From positions 47,127 through 111,126 of the forward strand of contig NZ_FXBB01000003.1 of the NCBI RefSeq assembly GCF_900177735.1: 64,000 nucleotides of DNA. The letters are read 5' to 3'. The stretch's first letter is position 1. Every line of letters starts with the position of its first letter. A program made the position numbers and the translations under genes. The DNA is from Dethiosulfovibrio salsuginis. Lineage in GTDB: Bacteria > Synergistota > Synergistia > Synergistales > Dethiosulfovibrionaceae. Under the pieces are notes generated by a model that did no database searches, had not been told where the DNA came from, and saw nothing but the letters and a program-made list of their open reading frames with translations. Positions 10,160 through 18,709 of this stretch are shown here, piece after piece.

Positions 10160-11898
10160 GCCGTTACCTCCTTCAGTCTCCATCGGTCCGCGTCGACCTG
10201 GGCCTCGAACATCTCACGGTACAGGGGGCTAGTCTCCAACAGCTCACGGTGCTTGCCCTTCGCCTCCACCATGCCGTCTTTCATCACCACTATCTGATCG
10301 GCGTTTTTGACCGAGTTCAGGTTATGGGCTATCACTATGACCGTCTTGTCCTTAGTCAGGCTGTCTATGGCCATCTGGATAAGGTGCTCGTTATAGGGAT
10401 CTATGGCGGCGGTTGCCTCGTCGAATACGACAATAGGCGTGTCTTTGAGGATCATCCGGGCTATGGATATCCTCTGTTTCTCTCCCCCGGAGAGACTGGC
10501 TCCACCCTCTCCGACCACCGTGTCGTAGCCCTTTGGCAGGGCCATTATGCCGTCGTGTATGCGAGCCTTTTTAGCCGCAGCGATCACCTCTTCCCTGGTG
10601 GCGTCCTCCTTGCCCAGCCTGATGTTCTCCTCGACGGAGAGGTTGAACAGAAACACCTCCTGTTGAACCACCGAGACCAGACTCAGCAGGTTATCCTCGG
10701 TCATCCGACCGATGTCCACGCCCCCTATGGTGATCTTTCCGTCGTATCCCCTCCAGAACCCCATCAGGAGGCTGGCTATGGTGCTCTTTCCAGCCCCGGA
10801 GGGACCGATCACCCCGTTCATGGTCCTCTCGCCGAAGGACAGGTTCACCTTTTTAAGCACCTTGCCCTTGTCGTCGTAGCCAAAATCGACGTCCTCGAAG
10901 CGAACCTCCCCGGCCACGGCGCCGTTCAACAGACCGTCTCTCCTTTCGTCCTGGGCCTCCAGAACGGAGTTTATGCTCTCCACCGACCGATTGAAGACGG
11001 TGGCCGTATATTGGATAACGTGGAGCTTCAGGAAAAACCCGGTAAAAGCCCCGACCAAGGCGATCGTGAGAAGGTATTCGTAGCCGTTTATACTCCCCTC
11101 CATGAGGAGGTAACAGGCTGTGACTATAGCCGCCGCCACCCCCGACTCCATCACCAGAAGGATCAAGCCCATAGGGACGTGCATCCCTAAAGACGCCCTC
11201 TTAACCCACCTCGCATTGGTCCTGACGTCCTCAAGAATCCTCTCGGTCCTGGATTCGTCCCTGCCGAAGGCCTTTATCACCGGCATGGTGGAGATGTACT
11301 CGACCAGGTCCTCGGTGGTCCTCTTCATGCTACCCTGAAACCGTCTCATAACCTCCGAGTTGGATCTCTCCACAACCTTGGCCAACGCCACGGCGAAGGG
11401 GATAGGCAGGATCAGGGCCAGCCCAAGCCGCCAGTCCAGCACGGTGAACATCATCACCGCTATGGCGAGGGGCAGGGCAACTGCGTTGATCATCTCTGGA
11501 AGGCCGTGGGCCAGGTACAGCTCGACCTGTTCCACGTCGTGGCTGATGACGTTCACCAGATCGCCGCCCTTTCTCCTCTGAAAGAAGGCTATCGGCAGAC
11601 TCTTGAGACGTTCCAGAACGCTCAGCCTCACGTCGGCAAGGCAGGAGTAGGCCACGTCGTGGACCTTCCAGACCGACAGGCCGTAGAAGATGGCCTTCAA
11701 CGCCAGACTGGCACAGATAAGTCCACCAAAGGTCCATATCTCCCGGACGTCGGACACCGACCCCTCCAGCAGAGCCATCACCAGCCTCAGGGAGAGACAG
11801 AGTGGGACTATGCCGAATATAGAGTTCAACATCACCAACAGCCCACTGCCCAGGGCTTTGGACCTATACCTCTGAATCACGCTATTTCCGTCGTTCAT
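10153..11898 (-). CDS. ABC exporter half-transporter, first subunit
   Basis: Fused membrane domain and ATPase like its downstream partner: Walker A GPSGAGKST, signature LSGGEKQR, Walker B with DEATAAID. It begins at the ATG at 11898, which follows TAAGAGGG; the longer frame to 11952 starts with residues unlike the family. It is the second gene of a MarR-ABC-ABC operon on the minus strand, about 97 bases after the regulator. The order suggests induction by a small molecule that relieves the MarR protein, and export of that or a related compound. That function is inference from context. Confidence 0.88.
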   Translation of the reverse strand: MNDGNSVIQRYRSKALGSGLLVMLNSIFGIVPLCLSLRLVMALLEGSVSDVREIWTFGGLICASLALKAIFYGLSVWKVHDVAYSCLADVRLSVLERLKSLPIAFFQRRKGGDLVNVISHDVEQVELYLAHGLPEMINAVALPLAIAVMMFTVLDWRLGLALILPIPFAVALAKVVERSNSEVMRRFQGSMKRTTEDLVEYISTMPVIKAFGRDESRTERILEDVRTNARWVKRASLGMHVPMGLILLVMESGVAAAIVTACYLLMEGSINGYEYLLTIALVGAFTGFFLKLHVIQYTATVFNRSVESINSVLEAQDERRDGLLNGAVAGEVRFEDVDFGYDDKGKVLKKVNLSFGERTMNGVIGPSGAGKSTIASLLMGFWRGYDGKITIGGVDIGRMTEDNLLSLVSVVQQEVFLFNLSVEENIRLGKEDATREEVIAAAKKARIHDGIMALPKGYDTVVGEGGASLSGGEKQRISIARMILKDTPIVVFDEATAAIDPYNEHLIQMAIDSLTKDKTVIVIAHNLNSVKNADQIVVMKDGMVEAKGKHRELLETSPLYREMFEAQVDADRWRLKEVTAC

Positions 11899-11995
11899 CT
11901 TTATCCCTCTTATCCCAGCTATCGCTAAGCCCCATGTCCGCACCGAGGCCACATTTTGTTAGACAGGCGAACAATTAAGGCGATAAAAAGGCCCC

Positions 11996-12454
11996 TTACA
12001 GGACCTTATCCACCTCTTGGTTTAAGACCTCGAGGAACCTACGCACGACCAAGGCGTCTCCCTCTTCCCCCTTCTCAAGGATCTCGTAGACCTTTCCAAA
12101 CACCTTTTTGGCGAAGATCCCGTGACCTCCGTAGGCGATCCATCCCTTTTCGGTGAGATCGAAGAGCACCTCCTTTCGGTTTTCCAGGGCCTTGGTCTTG
12201 ACTATGTACCCCTTGTCCAAAAGCTTCTTGACGAACTTGGAGACCGAGCTTTTGGACACCCCCAGCGATTCGGCCAGCTCGGTGAGGTTGGAGGTCGGAT
12301 TCTCGCCTATGGCGATAATCGTGTGGATCTCGGTGGAGTAGAGCAGGTCTCCTGTCCCGAAGTCCCTAGGCCGACTTCCCAGCTGTTTGAACTTGTTGTG
12401 TACGCTGAACATCAGCTCCGCTATCTCCCTGTGACTTTTAATTCCGTCCTCCAT
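11996..12454 (-). CDS. MarR-family transcriptional regulator
   Basis: A 152-residue winged-helix regulator. The recognition region NLTELAESLGVSKSSVSKFVKKLLDKGYI and the wing around ENRKEVLFDLTEKG match the MarR family in place and length. It is the first gene of the operon that continues into two ABC half-transporters. Such proteins usually repress their own operon and release DNA on ligand binding. It is read from a strong promoter at 12505-12533, where its operator probably overlaps. Confidence 0.88.
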   Translation of the reverse strand: MEDGIKSHREIAELMFSVHNKFKQLGSRPRDFGTGDLLYSTEIHTIIAIGENPTSNLTELAESLGVSKSSVSKFVKKLLDKGYIVKTKALENRKEVLFDLTEKGWIAYGGHGIFAKKVFGKVYEILEKGEEGDALVVRRFLEVLNQEVDKVL

Positions 12455-12504
12455 GTCCTCACCTAGCCCCTTTAGTTAGTATTCCCTCACATATACCGCC
12501 TGAG

Positions 12505-12533
12505 ATAGTACGCCTGGATAACTATTTTGTCAA
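12505..12533 (-). promoter_or_regulatory. sigma-70-type promoter of the marR-ABC operon
   Basis: On the minus strand a perfect TTGACA (-35, 12528-12533) is followed after 17 bases by TACTAT (-10, 12505-12510). Transcription would start near 12498, some 45 bases before the MarR start codon. Partly symmetrical sequence around the -10 element could hold a MarR operator. Confidence 0.65.
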
Positions 12534-12540
12534 GGCATTA

Positions 12541-12741
12541 TTGCCGAAGGCCATTTCGGTCAGATGGCCGTCTTTCAGAGTCCCCCGGGCCTTTTATATA
12601 GGGTTCGCTCTCCGCAAATTCGGCAGTATCCCGTCTTTTGTCCTCGTCAGGACGGCCAAATCCCTTCATGTCCAGGGCGAGACTTCTCGCAGGAATATCG
12701 TTCAGCAATCCCAATACCAGGGGGAATACCAGAGCCTACAG
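12541..12741. other. intergenic stretch without a recognised gene
   Basis: Between the two divergent promoters no reading frame is supported. The minus strand contains a short frame with a CxxC pair (GYCRICGERT) that starts after a stop and ends after about 20 residues. It may be a gene scrap but is too short to call. Confidence 0.4.
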
Positions 12742-12770
12742 TTGTGTAACTCAGCCCTTGATGCTACAAT
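12742..12770 (+). promoter_or_regulatory. promoter of the threonine ammonia-lyase leader
   Basis: TTGTGT at 12742-12747 and TACAAT at 12765-12770 are separated by 17 bases. The predicted start near 12777 falls at the base of a small hairpin (CGAGAC 12775-12780 with GTCTCG 12795-12800), which would give a leader of about 185 bases before the ATG at 12962. Confidence 0.55.
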
Positions 12771-12821
12771 TTCACGAGACGAATATGTATGCTTGTCTCG
12801 CCCCCCGGGGCCAGACGATAA

Positions 12822-12888
12822 AAAGCACCGAGATTTACGCCGTTAGGGCCGCTTAGCGGAGGCGTGGATCTCGGTGCTTTATCTTTTT
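12822..12888 (+). terminator. terminator-like hairpin in the 5' leader (candidate attenuator)
   Basis: A perfect 13-bp stem (12822-12834 with 12868-12880), extended inside by ACGCC/GGCGT pairing, is followed by ATCTTTTT. It has the form of an intrinsic terminator but lies between the promoter at 12742 and the gene at 12962. It could end readthrough, but its place within a leader suggests conditional termination. No known riboswitch or T-box motif was recognised. Confidence 0.6.
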
Positions 12889-12961
12889 AAGGAGGGATGT
12901 AAAGTTGGAGACAAAGGTAATTTGTCAGCATAGCTTTGATAAAAAAGACAGGAGGAAGAAC

Positions 12962-13936
12962 ATGACCAACGAAAAGTTCTGCTACAACGATGTATTAGAA
13001 GCGCACCGTAGAATCAGGGATTACGTCGTAGAGACCCCACTGGAAGAATCGTTCTACCTCGGCACGGACCGGCGTCGATATTTCTTTAAGCTGGAGTCCT
13101 TCCAGAGGGTTAAGAGTTTTAAGATTCGTGGAGCTCTTAACAAAATGCTTTCCTTGAGCGAGGAGGAGAGGTCAAAAGGAGTCGCCACCGTCTCGTCAGG
13201 TAACCACGGTAGTGCCGTAAGCTACGGAGCATCTCTCCTTGGGATTAAAAAAGCTATAGTCATAGTGCCGGAGAACACCCCCCAGAGCAAGATAGACCGT
13301 ATTGGATACTTTGGCGGAGAGGTCGTTAAGTTGGGCAGAGACTACGACGAGGCCCACAATCTGGGAAACCTGTACATCGAGAAAAACGGCATGACCTACA
13401 TCGACGCTTACTACGATGACCCCAAAATATACGGCGGCCAGGGCACCATAGCCATCGAAATCCTAAAGCAAAACCCCAACATAGACACCATCGTCGTACC
13501 CATAGGGGGCGGTGGCTTGATCACCGGAGTAGCGGTGGCAGCAAAGGCCATCAAACCTAACGTAAAGGTCGTCGGAGTTCAGACCGAGGCATGTCCTGCG
13601 ATGATAAAGTCCTACGAGGACGATACATTCTACTCCGATTATCCCAGCGAAAAATCTCTATGTGACGCCCTGATCGGTGGGATAGGGGCCCTCAGCTACG
13701 AGATGGCGATAAATTACGTTGACGATTTTCTGTCGGTGTCGGAGGAGACCATCGGTAAAGCGGTCAGCTTCATGGCTAAGCAGGAGAAATACATCGTAGA
13801 GGCGGGAAGCTGTACCACGGTAGCGGCGATCATGGAACAGGGAGACAGAATCGGTGGAAAAGAGATAGCCCTAGTTCTATCTGGAGGCAACATCGACGGG
13901 GAGCTCTTAAAGGACCTAATCTGCCGATATCCCTAA
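12962..13936 (+). CDS. threonine ammonia-lyase (threonine/serine dehydratase, PLP-dependent)
   Basis: Fold-type II PLP enzyme of 324 residues with the Schiff-base Lys near residue 54 in SFKIRGA, a phosphate-binding SSGNHGSAVSYGA motif, the glycine-rich PIGGGGLITG loop, and SGGN near the end. This is the length of catabolic threonine dehydratases without an ACT domain, which convert threonine to 2-oxobutyrate and ammonia. The related hydroxyectoine and serine/threo-3-hydroxyaspartate enzymes look alike and cannot be excluded. The ATG at 12962 follows AGGAGGAAGAAC; an upstream TTG at 12905 gives an atypical extension. A long leader with a terminator hairpin precedes it. It fits a lifestyle of amino acid fermentation. 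Confidence 0.82.
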   Translation: MTNEKFCYNDVLEAHRRIRDYVVETPLEESFYLGTDRRRYFFKLESFQRVKSFKIRGALNKMLSLSEEERSKGVATVSSGNHGSAVSYGASLLGIKKAIVIVPENTPQSKIDRIGYFGGEVVKLGRDYDEAHNLGNLYIEKNGMTYIDAYYDDPKIYGGQGTIAIEILKQNPNIDTIVVPIGGGGLITGVAVAAKAIKPNVKVVGVQTEACPAMIKSYEDDTFYSDYPSEKSLCDALIGGIGALSYEMAINYVDDFLSVSEETIGKAVSFMAKQEKYIVEAGSCTTVAAIMEQGDRIGGKEIALVLSGGNIDGELLKDLICRYP

Positions 13937-13963
13937 TAAGCTCCGAGAGAGGCCAAGGGCCTA

Positions 13964-14305
13964 TCAGGCCCTTGACCGATGTTCCATCAGCCACCTCATC
14001 ATGGCTAAAAAGGCCGAACCTCCTCGGTTTCCCCTGTGGTAGACCACCCGGAACCAGCGGTGCAGGGCCATGGTCGTATCGACTATGGCCAGCTCGCCCC
14101 GGGCCACCTCCCTCTCCACGGCAAACCGAGAGAGACAGCTTATGCCCATACCAGCCTCCACCGCCCTCTTTATCGCCTCGGTGTGGCCTATCCTTACGGT
14201 CCGGGATAGGACCACGCCCTCCTTTCCCAGGGCATCCATCACTGTGATCAGTGTGCCAGATCCGTCCTCTCTGAGTATCCAACGCTCTTCCTTCAGCCGA
14301 TGGGG
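13964..14305 (-). pseudogene. LysR-family regulator, 3' fragment
   Basis: About 112 codons matching the C-terminal effector domain of the complete LysR gene at 16539-17489, with a proper end (MEHRSRA then stop). The 5' two thirds are missing, and at 14305 the match stops abruptly at the edge of the restriction-modification island. There is no start codon context, so it should not be expressed. It probably marks the original 3' end of the lysR gene, or that of a donor's. Confidence 0.8.
13977..14305. repeat. left copy of a 329-nt direct repeat bordering the R-M island
   Basis: This segment aligns without gaps to 16600-16928. By eye about 17 bases differ (near 95 percent identity), and only about 5 of the differences change an amino acid. 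The copies have the same orientation and bracket the restriction-modification genes. Confidence 0.85.
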
Positions 14306-14363
14306 CAACTGAATAGTTACAGTCGCTTTAGCACACAGGTTCCAGTGGCTTACACTTCAGTGC

Positions 14364-15431
14364 TTAATGCAACTGCAGCCAAAACTCGTCACTAACAGAA
14401 CCATAATTTCTTTTTTTAATAATATCAGGCATCTCGCCTACCGAAGGGAACTCTTCCAATATTTCATTTTCAAGACAGGTAAGCAGTTTTCTTCCGATAG
14501 TAGCTGAGTAATTGCCACGCAGAGCTTTCTCGTACCAAAGAACAAGATCTTCTTCGGTAACGATGCTTTGGATTCTATTTCGCCAACCAATTTGGGTAAG
14601 CAAAGAATTGATAACCTTTTGCTCTGCTTTCTTGCATACAATAATTATTCTATCACTCGATATTCCGTCAACGATTTCTTGAGCCAAGCTTTCTTCGAGA
14701 CTAAGATGCTTGACTTGAATCACCGGTCCCCAGTTTGAATACATGTCGAGTCCGCGATCAGAGGCATTCGTCACTCCTACCCTAAAAATTTTAGCTTTTT
14801 GATTAAAACTTTTGTTGTTTAAATTCAAGCACATTACTTTATCCGCAAAATCACTAAATTCTTCAAGGATATACACTTTATCTTCATTCATGGATATTTC
14901 AACTGAAAATTCGAGCTCAGCTAGTAGAGTATGAAAAAGAGCATACACAACAACTTCATATACCTTGTCTAAGCTACGCTTAAGCCCCGGTTGCTCACGG
15001 AAAGAATTTATCAGGTCTTCAACATTAAAAGTATTAACAGCGGCCTCCTTGCAATAATCAAGTATTTTTATTAATTGACTGTGTTTGCCTGTAAATTTAT
15101 TGTAGATATAGGCTTCCACAGCCCCGCCCGTAATAAGATTAACCCTCCCGAGTTCATTAATCATCTCCGGAGGTAATGCATTTTTTTCAAACAAGTTATC
15201 TTGATATTTAGCAGAACTTGTGCAAACTCGTCCAAGCAATTCCCTACAAACATCATCTCTCCATCTCTTGCTATCATTTCTGTATTCCTCAAGATTATTT
15301 AAATTAATATTTCCTTTTGTAATGCGATGTTGATACAAAATTTCAGCAATTTGTATGGGTTTATATAGGTGAACTCTGCTCTTATCTATAACTTTGTCTA
15401 ACGATTCCCTAGCCTGCAAGATATCAGTCAT
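14364..15431 (-). CDS. type II restriction endonuclease, HaeII family
   Basis: About 355 residues resembling the HaeII family of restriction enzymes, which cut RGCGCY. The family-like N-terminal block SRVHLYKPIQIAEILY, the STSAKYQDNLFE-type segment and a late IQVKHLSLEE... SDRIIIVCK segment are recognisable. I compared these from memory of the family, so the target site is inference. The ATG at 15431 overlaps the end of the methyltransferase gene by 8 bases, as usual for a coupled type II pair. Base composition is clearly AT-richer than the flanking genes, which indicates acquisition. Confidence 0.75.
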   Translation of the reverse strand: MTDILQARESLDKVIDKSRVHLYKPIQIAEILYQHRITKGNINLNNLEEYRNDSKRWRDDVCRELLGRVCTSSAKYQDNLFEKNALPPEMINELGRVNLITGGAVEAYIYNKFTGKHSQLIKILDYCKEAAVNTFNVEDLINSFREQPGLKRSLDKVYEVVVYALFHTLLAELEFSVEISMNEDKVYILEEFSDFADKVMCLNLNNKSFNQKAKIFRVGVTNASDRGLDMYSNWGPVIQVKHLSLEESLAQEIVDGISSDRIIIVCKKAEQKVINSLLTQIGWRNRIQSIVTEEDLVLWYEKALRGNYSATIGRKLLTCLENEILEEFPSVGEMPDIIKKRNYGSVSDEFWLQLH

Positions 15432-16443
15432 AATCTCTAATCTCCTCACAATGTCTAAGAGCTTTTAACATTTGTCGAGCAACAGCCTTTATCACTGGAA
15501 TAGCTACGCTATTTCCCGTTTGCTTTCGTATGGAACTGTAAGGAACAACTATTTTGAAATCGTCGGGAAACCCTTGCAATCGCAGCATTTCTCTTGCGGA
15601 AAGTCTTCGTTCGTTGTTTATGAGCATATAATTAGCCGAAGCTCCCGCTCTTAAGGCACAGGAAAAATGATGCGGAGTTACCGATCCGGAAACATTTTCG
15701 TGAGTGATGTAAGGAGTGGATATAAATTTTTTCATTCTCAACATTCTATTTAATCTTATACTATCATTAACCCATAATTTCTCATCAAGATCTTCATTCG
15801 GTTCCAGAATATCTTGCAGAGAAAGCTTTTCCGATTCGGGAACAGGTTTGGGGAAACAAAAGGGAACATCGTGCTTAAAACCGCAAATGATTATTCGTTC
15901 TCTCTTTTGCGGCACTCCAAAATCAAGAGCATTTAAAACTTTATAATGCACATAATAACCAAGCGACTCCAAGTGAGCAATGATTATTTTAAAAGTCCTT
16001 CCAGATTCGTGAGCGGTAAGGTTTCTAACATTTTCCAGCATAAAAGCGAGGGGCATTTTCGCAGCTAAGATACGTTCGATATCGAAAAACAAGGTTCCTT
16101 GTGTTTCGTGATTAAACCCTGTTCTATCCCCGATAATGCTAAATGGTTGGCAGGGGAATCCGGCAAGAAGAATATTGAAGTCCGGTATCTTATCCGTATT
16201 TATTTTAGTGATATCTCCCTCCGGATGTTCACCAAAATTGGCGAAATAGGTCTCACAAGCACGATCATCCCACTCAGAAGAAAAAACACATTTTCCGCCA
16301 ACACTTTCAAAGGCAATCCTAATACCGCCAATTCCGGCGAATAAGTCAATGAATTTAAAATCATCCCAAATTAGAGACTTGCTACTCAAATTAGATCCAG
16401 AATCAATTCCAATATCTTCCAAGCAAAATTCCATTTGTTCCAT
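15424..16443 (-). CDS. DNA (cytosine-5)-methyltransferase of a type II R-M system
   Basis: C5-cytosine methyltransferase of 339 residues with motif I (FIDLFAGIGGIRIAFE), motif IV with the catalytic Cys in GFPCQPFS, motif VI ENV (MLENVRN), motif VIII (QKRERI) and the C-terminal GNSVAIPV motif X. It methylates DNA to protect it from the endonuclease downstream. It is AT-rich like its partner. A 17-base perfect palindrome (16504-16520) lies about 60 bases before the start codon and could be a control site, though no separate C-protein gene is present. Confidence 0.92.
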   Translation of the reverse strand: MEQMEFCLEDIGIDSGSNLSSKSLIWDDFKFIDLFAGIGGIRIAFESVGGKCVFSSEWDDRACETYFANFGEHPEGDITKINTDKIPDFNILLAGFPCQPFSIIGDRTGFNHETQGTLFFDIERILAAKMPLAFMLENVRNLTAHESGRTFKIIIAHLESLGYYVHYKVLNALDFGVPQKRERIIICGFKHDVPFCFPKPVPESEKLSLQDILEPNEDLDEKLWVNDSIRLNRMLRMKKFISTPYITHENVSGSVTPHHFSCALRAGASANYMLINNERRLSAREMLRLQGFPDDFKIVVPYSSIRKQTGNSVAIPVIKAVARQMLKALRHCEEIRDYD

Positions 16444-16503
16444 GTCATCACCCTTTTTATTCTAATATCATGATAGCACGTTACAAAAGACTAAGGAACT
16501 GCT

Positions 16504-16520
16504 GATTTAGGACCTAAATC
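16504..16520. promoter_or_regulatory. 17-bp palindrome upstream of the methyltransferase gene
   Basis: GATTTAGG and CCTAAATC form perfect 8-base arms around a single A. It lies between the methyltransferase start and the altered end of the LysR gene. It could be an operator or part of the island junction. No function is shown. Confidence 0.4.
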
Positions 16521-16538
16521 GGCAGGGCGACTGAGCAA

Positions 16539-17489
16539 TCACATAAATATCAAGAATATTTCTTGATTGTCCTGATCCCGATGGAGGCAAACCTTGGATC
16601 GATGTTCCATCAGCCACCTCATCATGGCTAAAAAGGCCGAACCTCCTCGGTTTCCCCTGTGGTAGACCACCCGGAACCAACGGTGCAGGGCCATGGTCGT
16701 ATCGACTATGACCAGCTCGCCCCGGGCCACCTCCCTCTCCACGGCGAACCGAGACAGACAGCTTATTCCCATACCGGCCTCCACCGCCCTCTTTATCGCC
16801 TCGGTGTGGCCTATCCTGACGGTCCGGGATAGGGCCACGCCCTCCCGCCCCAGGGCGTCCATCACTGTGCTCAGTGTTCCCGATCCGTCCTCTCTGAGTA
16901 TCCAACGCTCTTCCCTCAGCCTATGGGGAGATACTGCCCCCTCTTTTGCCAGAGGACATCGGGGAGAGCAGAACACCACCAGCTCGTCTTTAACCCAGTC
17001 CTCCGACGCCAGCCTGTCGCCCTGTACATCCCCCTCAACAAGACCTATATCGGCGGTCCCTCTGGAGATCTCCTCCTCTATCTCCATGGTGTTGCCGACT
17101 TTTAGGTATATGGACACCTTAGGATAGAGGTCCATAAAGGCCTTCATGTGGAAGGGGAAAAGGTAGTTGGCTATGGTGGTGCTACAGGCCACGGTCAGAT
17201 CTCCCGACGGCTCCTTCCCGGAGCGACCGACGGAGGTAAACTCGGCGATCGAGCCCAGGACCTCCTCCGCCAGAGGCAACAGGAGCCGCCCTCTGTCGTT
17301 TAGGATCAGCCCTCGGCCAACCCTTCCAAAGAGGGGCCCGTCGAGAAGCCTCTCCAGCTCCTTCAACGCCATGCTGGCCGCCGACTGGGACATACCCAAC
17401 CTGGTTGCGGCACAGGTCAGGTTTCCCGATCTGGCGACCTCGGCGAAAATCTCTATCTGTCTTATGGTTACATCTCTATCGATCGACAT
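16539..17489 (-). CDS. LysR-family regulator (YeiE/CysB-like), C terminus altered by island junction
   Basis: 316 residues: an N-terminal winged helix (TIRQIEIFAEVARSGNLTCAATRLGMSQSAASMA, split here by family position) and a type 2 periplasmic-binding-like effector domain. It is divergent from a YeiH-type transporter, the arrangement known for YeiE and YeiH in enterobacteria, so it probably controls that gene in response to a sulfur compound or similar signal. The last 15 or so codons after MEHRSK do not match the fragment at 13964, which ends there. They read into island-junction DNA, so the protein now carries a foreign tail. Confidence 0.85.
   Translation of the reverse strand: MSIDRDVTIRQIEIFAEVARSGNLTCAATRLGMSQSAASMALKELERLLDGPLFGRVGRGLILNDRGRLLLPLAEEVLGSIAEFTSVGRSGKEPSGDLTVACSTTIANYLFPFHMKAFMDLYPKVSIYLKVGNTMEIEEEISRGTADIGLVEGDVQGDRLASEDWVKDELVVFCSPRCPLAKEGAVSPHRLREERWILREDGSGTLSTVMDALGREGVALSRTVRIGHTEAIKRAVEAGMGISCLSRFAVEREVARGELVIVDTTMALHRWFRVVYHRGNRGGSAFLAMMRWLMEHRSKVCLHRDQDNQEIFLIFM
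16600..16928. repeat. right copy of the 329-nt direct repeat bordering the R-M island
   Basis: This copy lies inside the complete LysR gene and matches 13977-14305 over its full length. Similarity starts in the last codons of the regulator and ends in the middle of its effector domain. Confidence 0.85.
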
Positions 17490-17594
17490 AATTGATGAAA
17501 CATATCATATCCATGAGTTGGATGCAACGATAGTACAGGTGTAATATACCGTCGTAACCAGGGGAAAAATCGAATCGAAACGGAGAGATGCTGT

Positions 17595-18536
17595 ATGGAA
17601 AGGGTTATCAGGAACCCCATATCCTGGCTTGTCGTGGCCTTCGCCCTCAGTACCCTGACGTCGTCGCCGGCGACGGGGCTCTGCACGGGAGCCCTGCTGG
17701 GCCTGACGGTGGGAAATCCCGCCAGGTCGTCCACGTCGAAGGCGGGAAAGTACCTGCTTCAGGGGTCGGTGGTGCTGCTGGGGTTTGGTCTACAGATAGG
17801 GGTGGTGCTTAAGGTGGGGTCCGAATCATTGGGCATCACGGCGATCAGCATAGGCCTCACCTTGGGGATCGGTTGGCTGCTCGGCAGGGCTCTGAAGGTG
17901 GACCGAGAGCTTTCCACCTTGCTCAGCGGAGGGACCGCCATATGCGGCGGAAGCGCCATAGCGGCCATAGCCCCGGCAATAGGGGCATCAGGGGCCAACA
18001 CGGCGGTGGCCATGGCGGTGGGGTTTTTGCTAAACGGCGTCGCCTTGGTGCTGTTTCCACCTATAGGCCACGCCTTCGGCCTGACCCAGGACCAGTTCGG
18101 CCTATGGGCAGCTCTGGCTATACACGACACCAGCAGCGTCGTAGGGGCTGGTGCGGCCTACGGGACCGTCGCCCTGGCTCTTGCCACCACGGTAAAGCTG
18201 ACCAGAGCCCTGTGGATCGTTCCGGTGTCATTCGTCGCAGCCAGGCTTCATAAGAAGGACTCGAGCGCCAAGATACAGTGGTTTTTGGTGGGATTTATGG
18301 CAGCAGCCCTGATTCGGAGCCTTATTCCACAGGCCGACCCAGCTTGGACGGGGCTCGCCTCGTTGGGGAAAAGGCTCATGACCGCCACCCTGTTTCTGGT
18401 GGGAGCGGGGCTTACGGTGGAGGACCTGAGAAAGGCGGGAGGGAGACCTCTGCTCTGTGCCATTTTACTGTGGATCACCGTGACCACGGTGTCACTGATC
18501 CTCATAAAAGGAAACTTTATAGCTCTGGCGGTTTAG
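17595..18536 (+). CDS. YeiH/UPF0324 family putative sulfate (anion) exporter
   Basis: Membrane protein of 313 residues with about ten hydrophobic helices and the family motifs LLGFGLQIG, SGGTAICGGSAIAAIAP and ALAIHDTSSVVGAGAAYG. The family is annotated as putative sulfate exporters on limited evidence. It is divergent from the LysR gene with a 105-base gap that should hold both promoters. The next gene downstream, orr, is convergent, and a miniature repeat element lies between them. Confidence 0.85.
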   Translation: MERVIRNPISWLVVAFALSTLTSSPATGLCTGALLGLTVGNPARSSTSKAGKYLLQGSVVLLGFGLQIGVVLKVGSESLGITAISIGLTLGIGWLLGRALKVDRELSTLLSGGTAICGGSAIAAIAPAIGASGANTAVAMAVGFLLNGVALVLFPPIGHAFGLTQDQFGLWAALAIHDTSSVVGAGAAYGTVALALATTVKLTRALWIVPVSFVAARLHKKDSSAKIQWFLVGFMAAALIRSLIPQADPAWTGLASLGKRLMTATLFLVGAGLTVEDLRKAGGRPLLCAILLWITVTTVSLILIKGNFIALAV

Positions 18537-18558
18537 TCTAGATCACCACAGGAGATGT

Positions 18559-18704
18559 TCTATAAGATTGCTGATCCTCGGAGAGACCGTTCCGACGAAG
18601 CCCCTTCGAGCCCGTATACTCGACCTGCCGTAGTGTAGAACGAATGGGGCGACAGGACGTCGCCCCAAGCCGAGGGGGCACAGGACGTGCCCTCCGAGGC
18701 GGAT
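18559..18704 (-). repeat. miniature inverted-repeat element, copy A (one end missing)
   Basis: Matches copy B at 52188-52372 in reverse orientation. It keeps the CTATAAG end and the two short hairpins (GGGGCGAC/GTCGCCCC around AGGAC at 18646-18666 and GGGCAC/GTGCCC around AGGAC just after), but stops at GAGGCGG without the CTCTAAAAACTC end. It sits just after the orr stop codon, so its hairpins may act as that operon's 3' end. Confidence 0.7.
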
Positions 18705-18709
18705 GGCCT

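Noticed and set aside
10249..11190. A 313-codon plus-strand frame opposite an ABC half-transporter
   Set aside because: Shadow of the ATPase and membrane domains; low-complexity His/Val-rich translation.
12590..12680. Minus-strand frame with a CxxC pair (GYCRICGERT)
   Set aside because: It follows a stop codon, has no start, and ends after about 20 residues. It may be a scrap but is not supportable as a gene.
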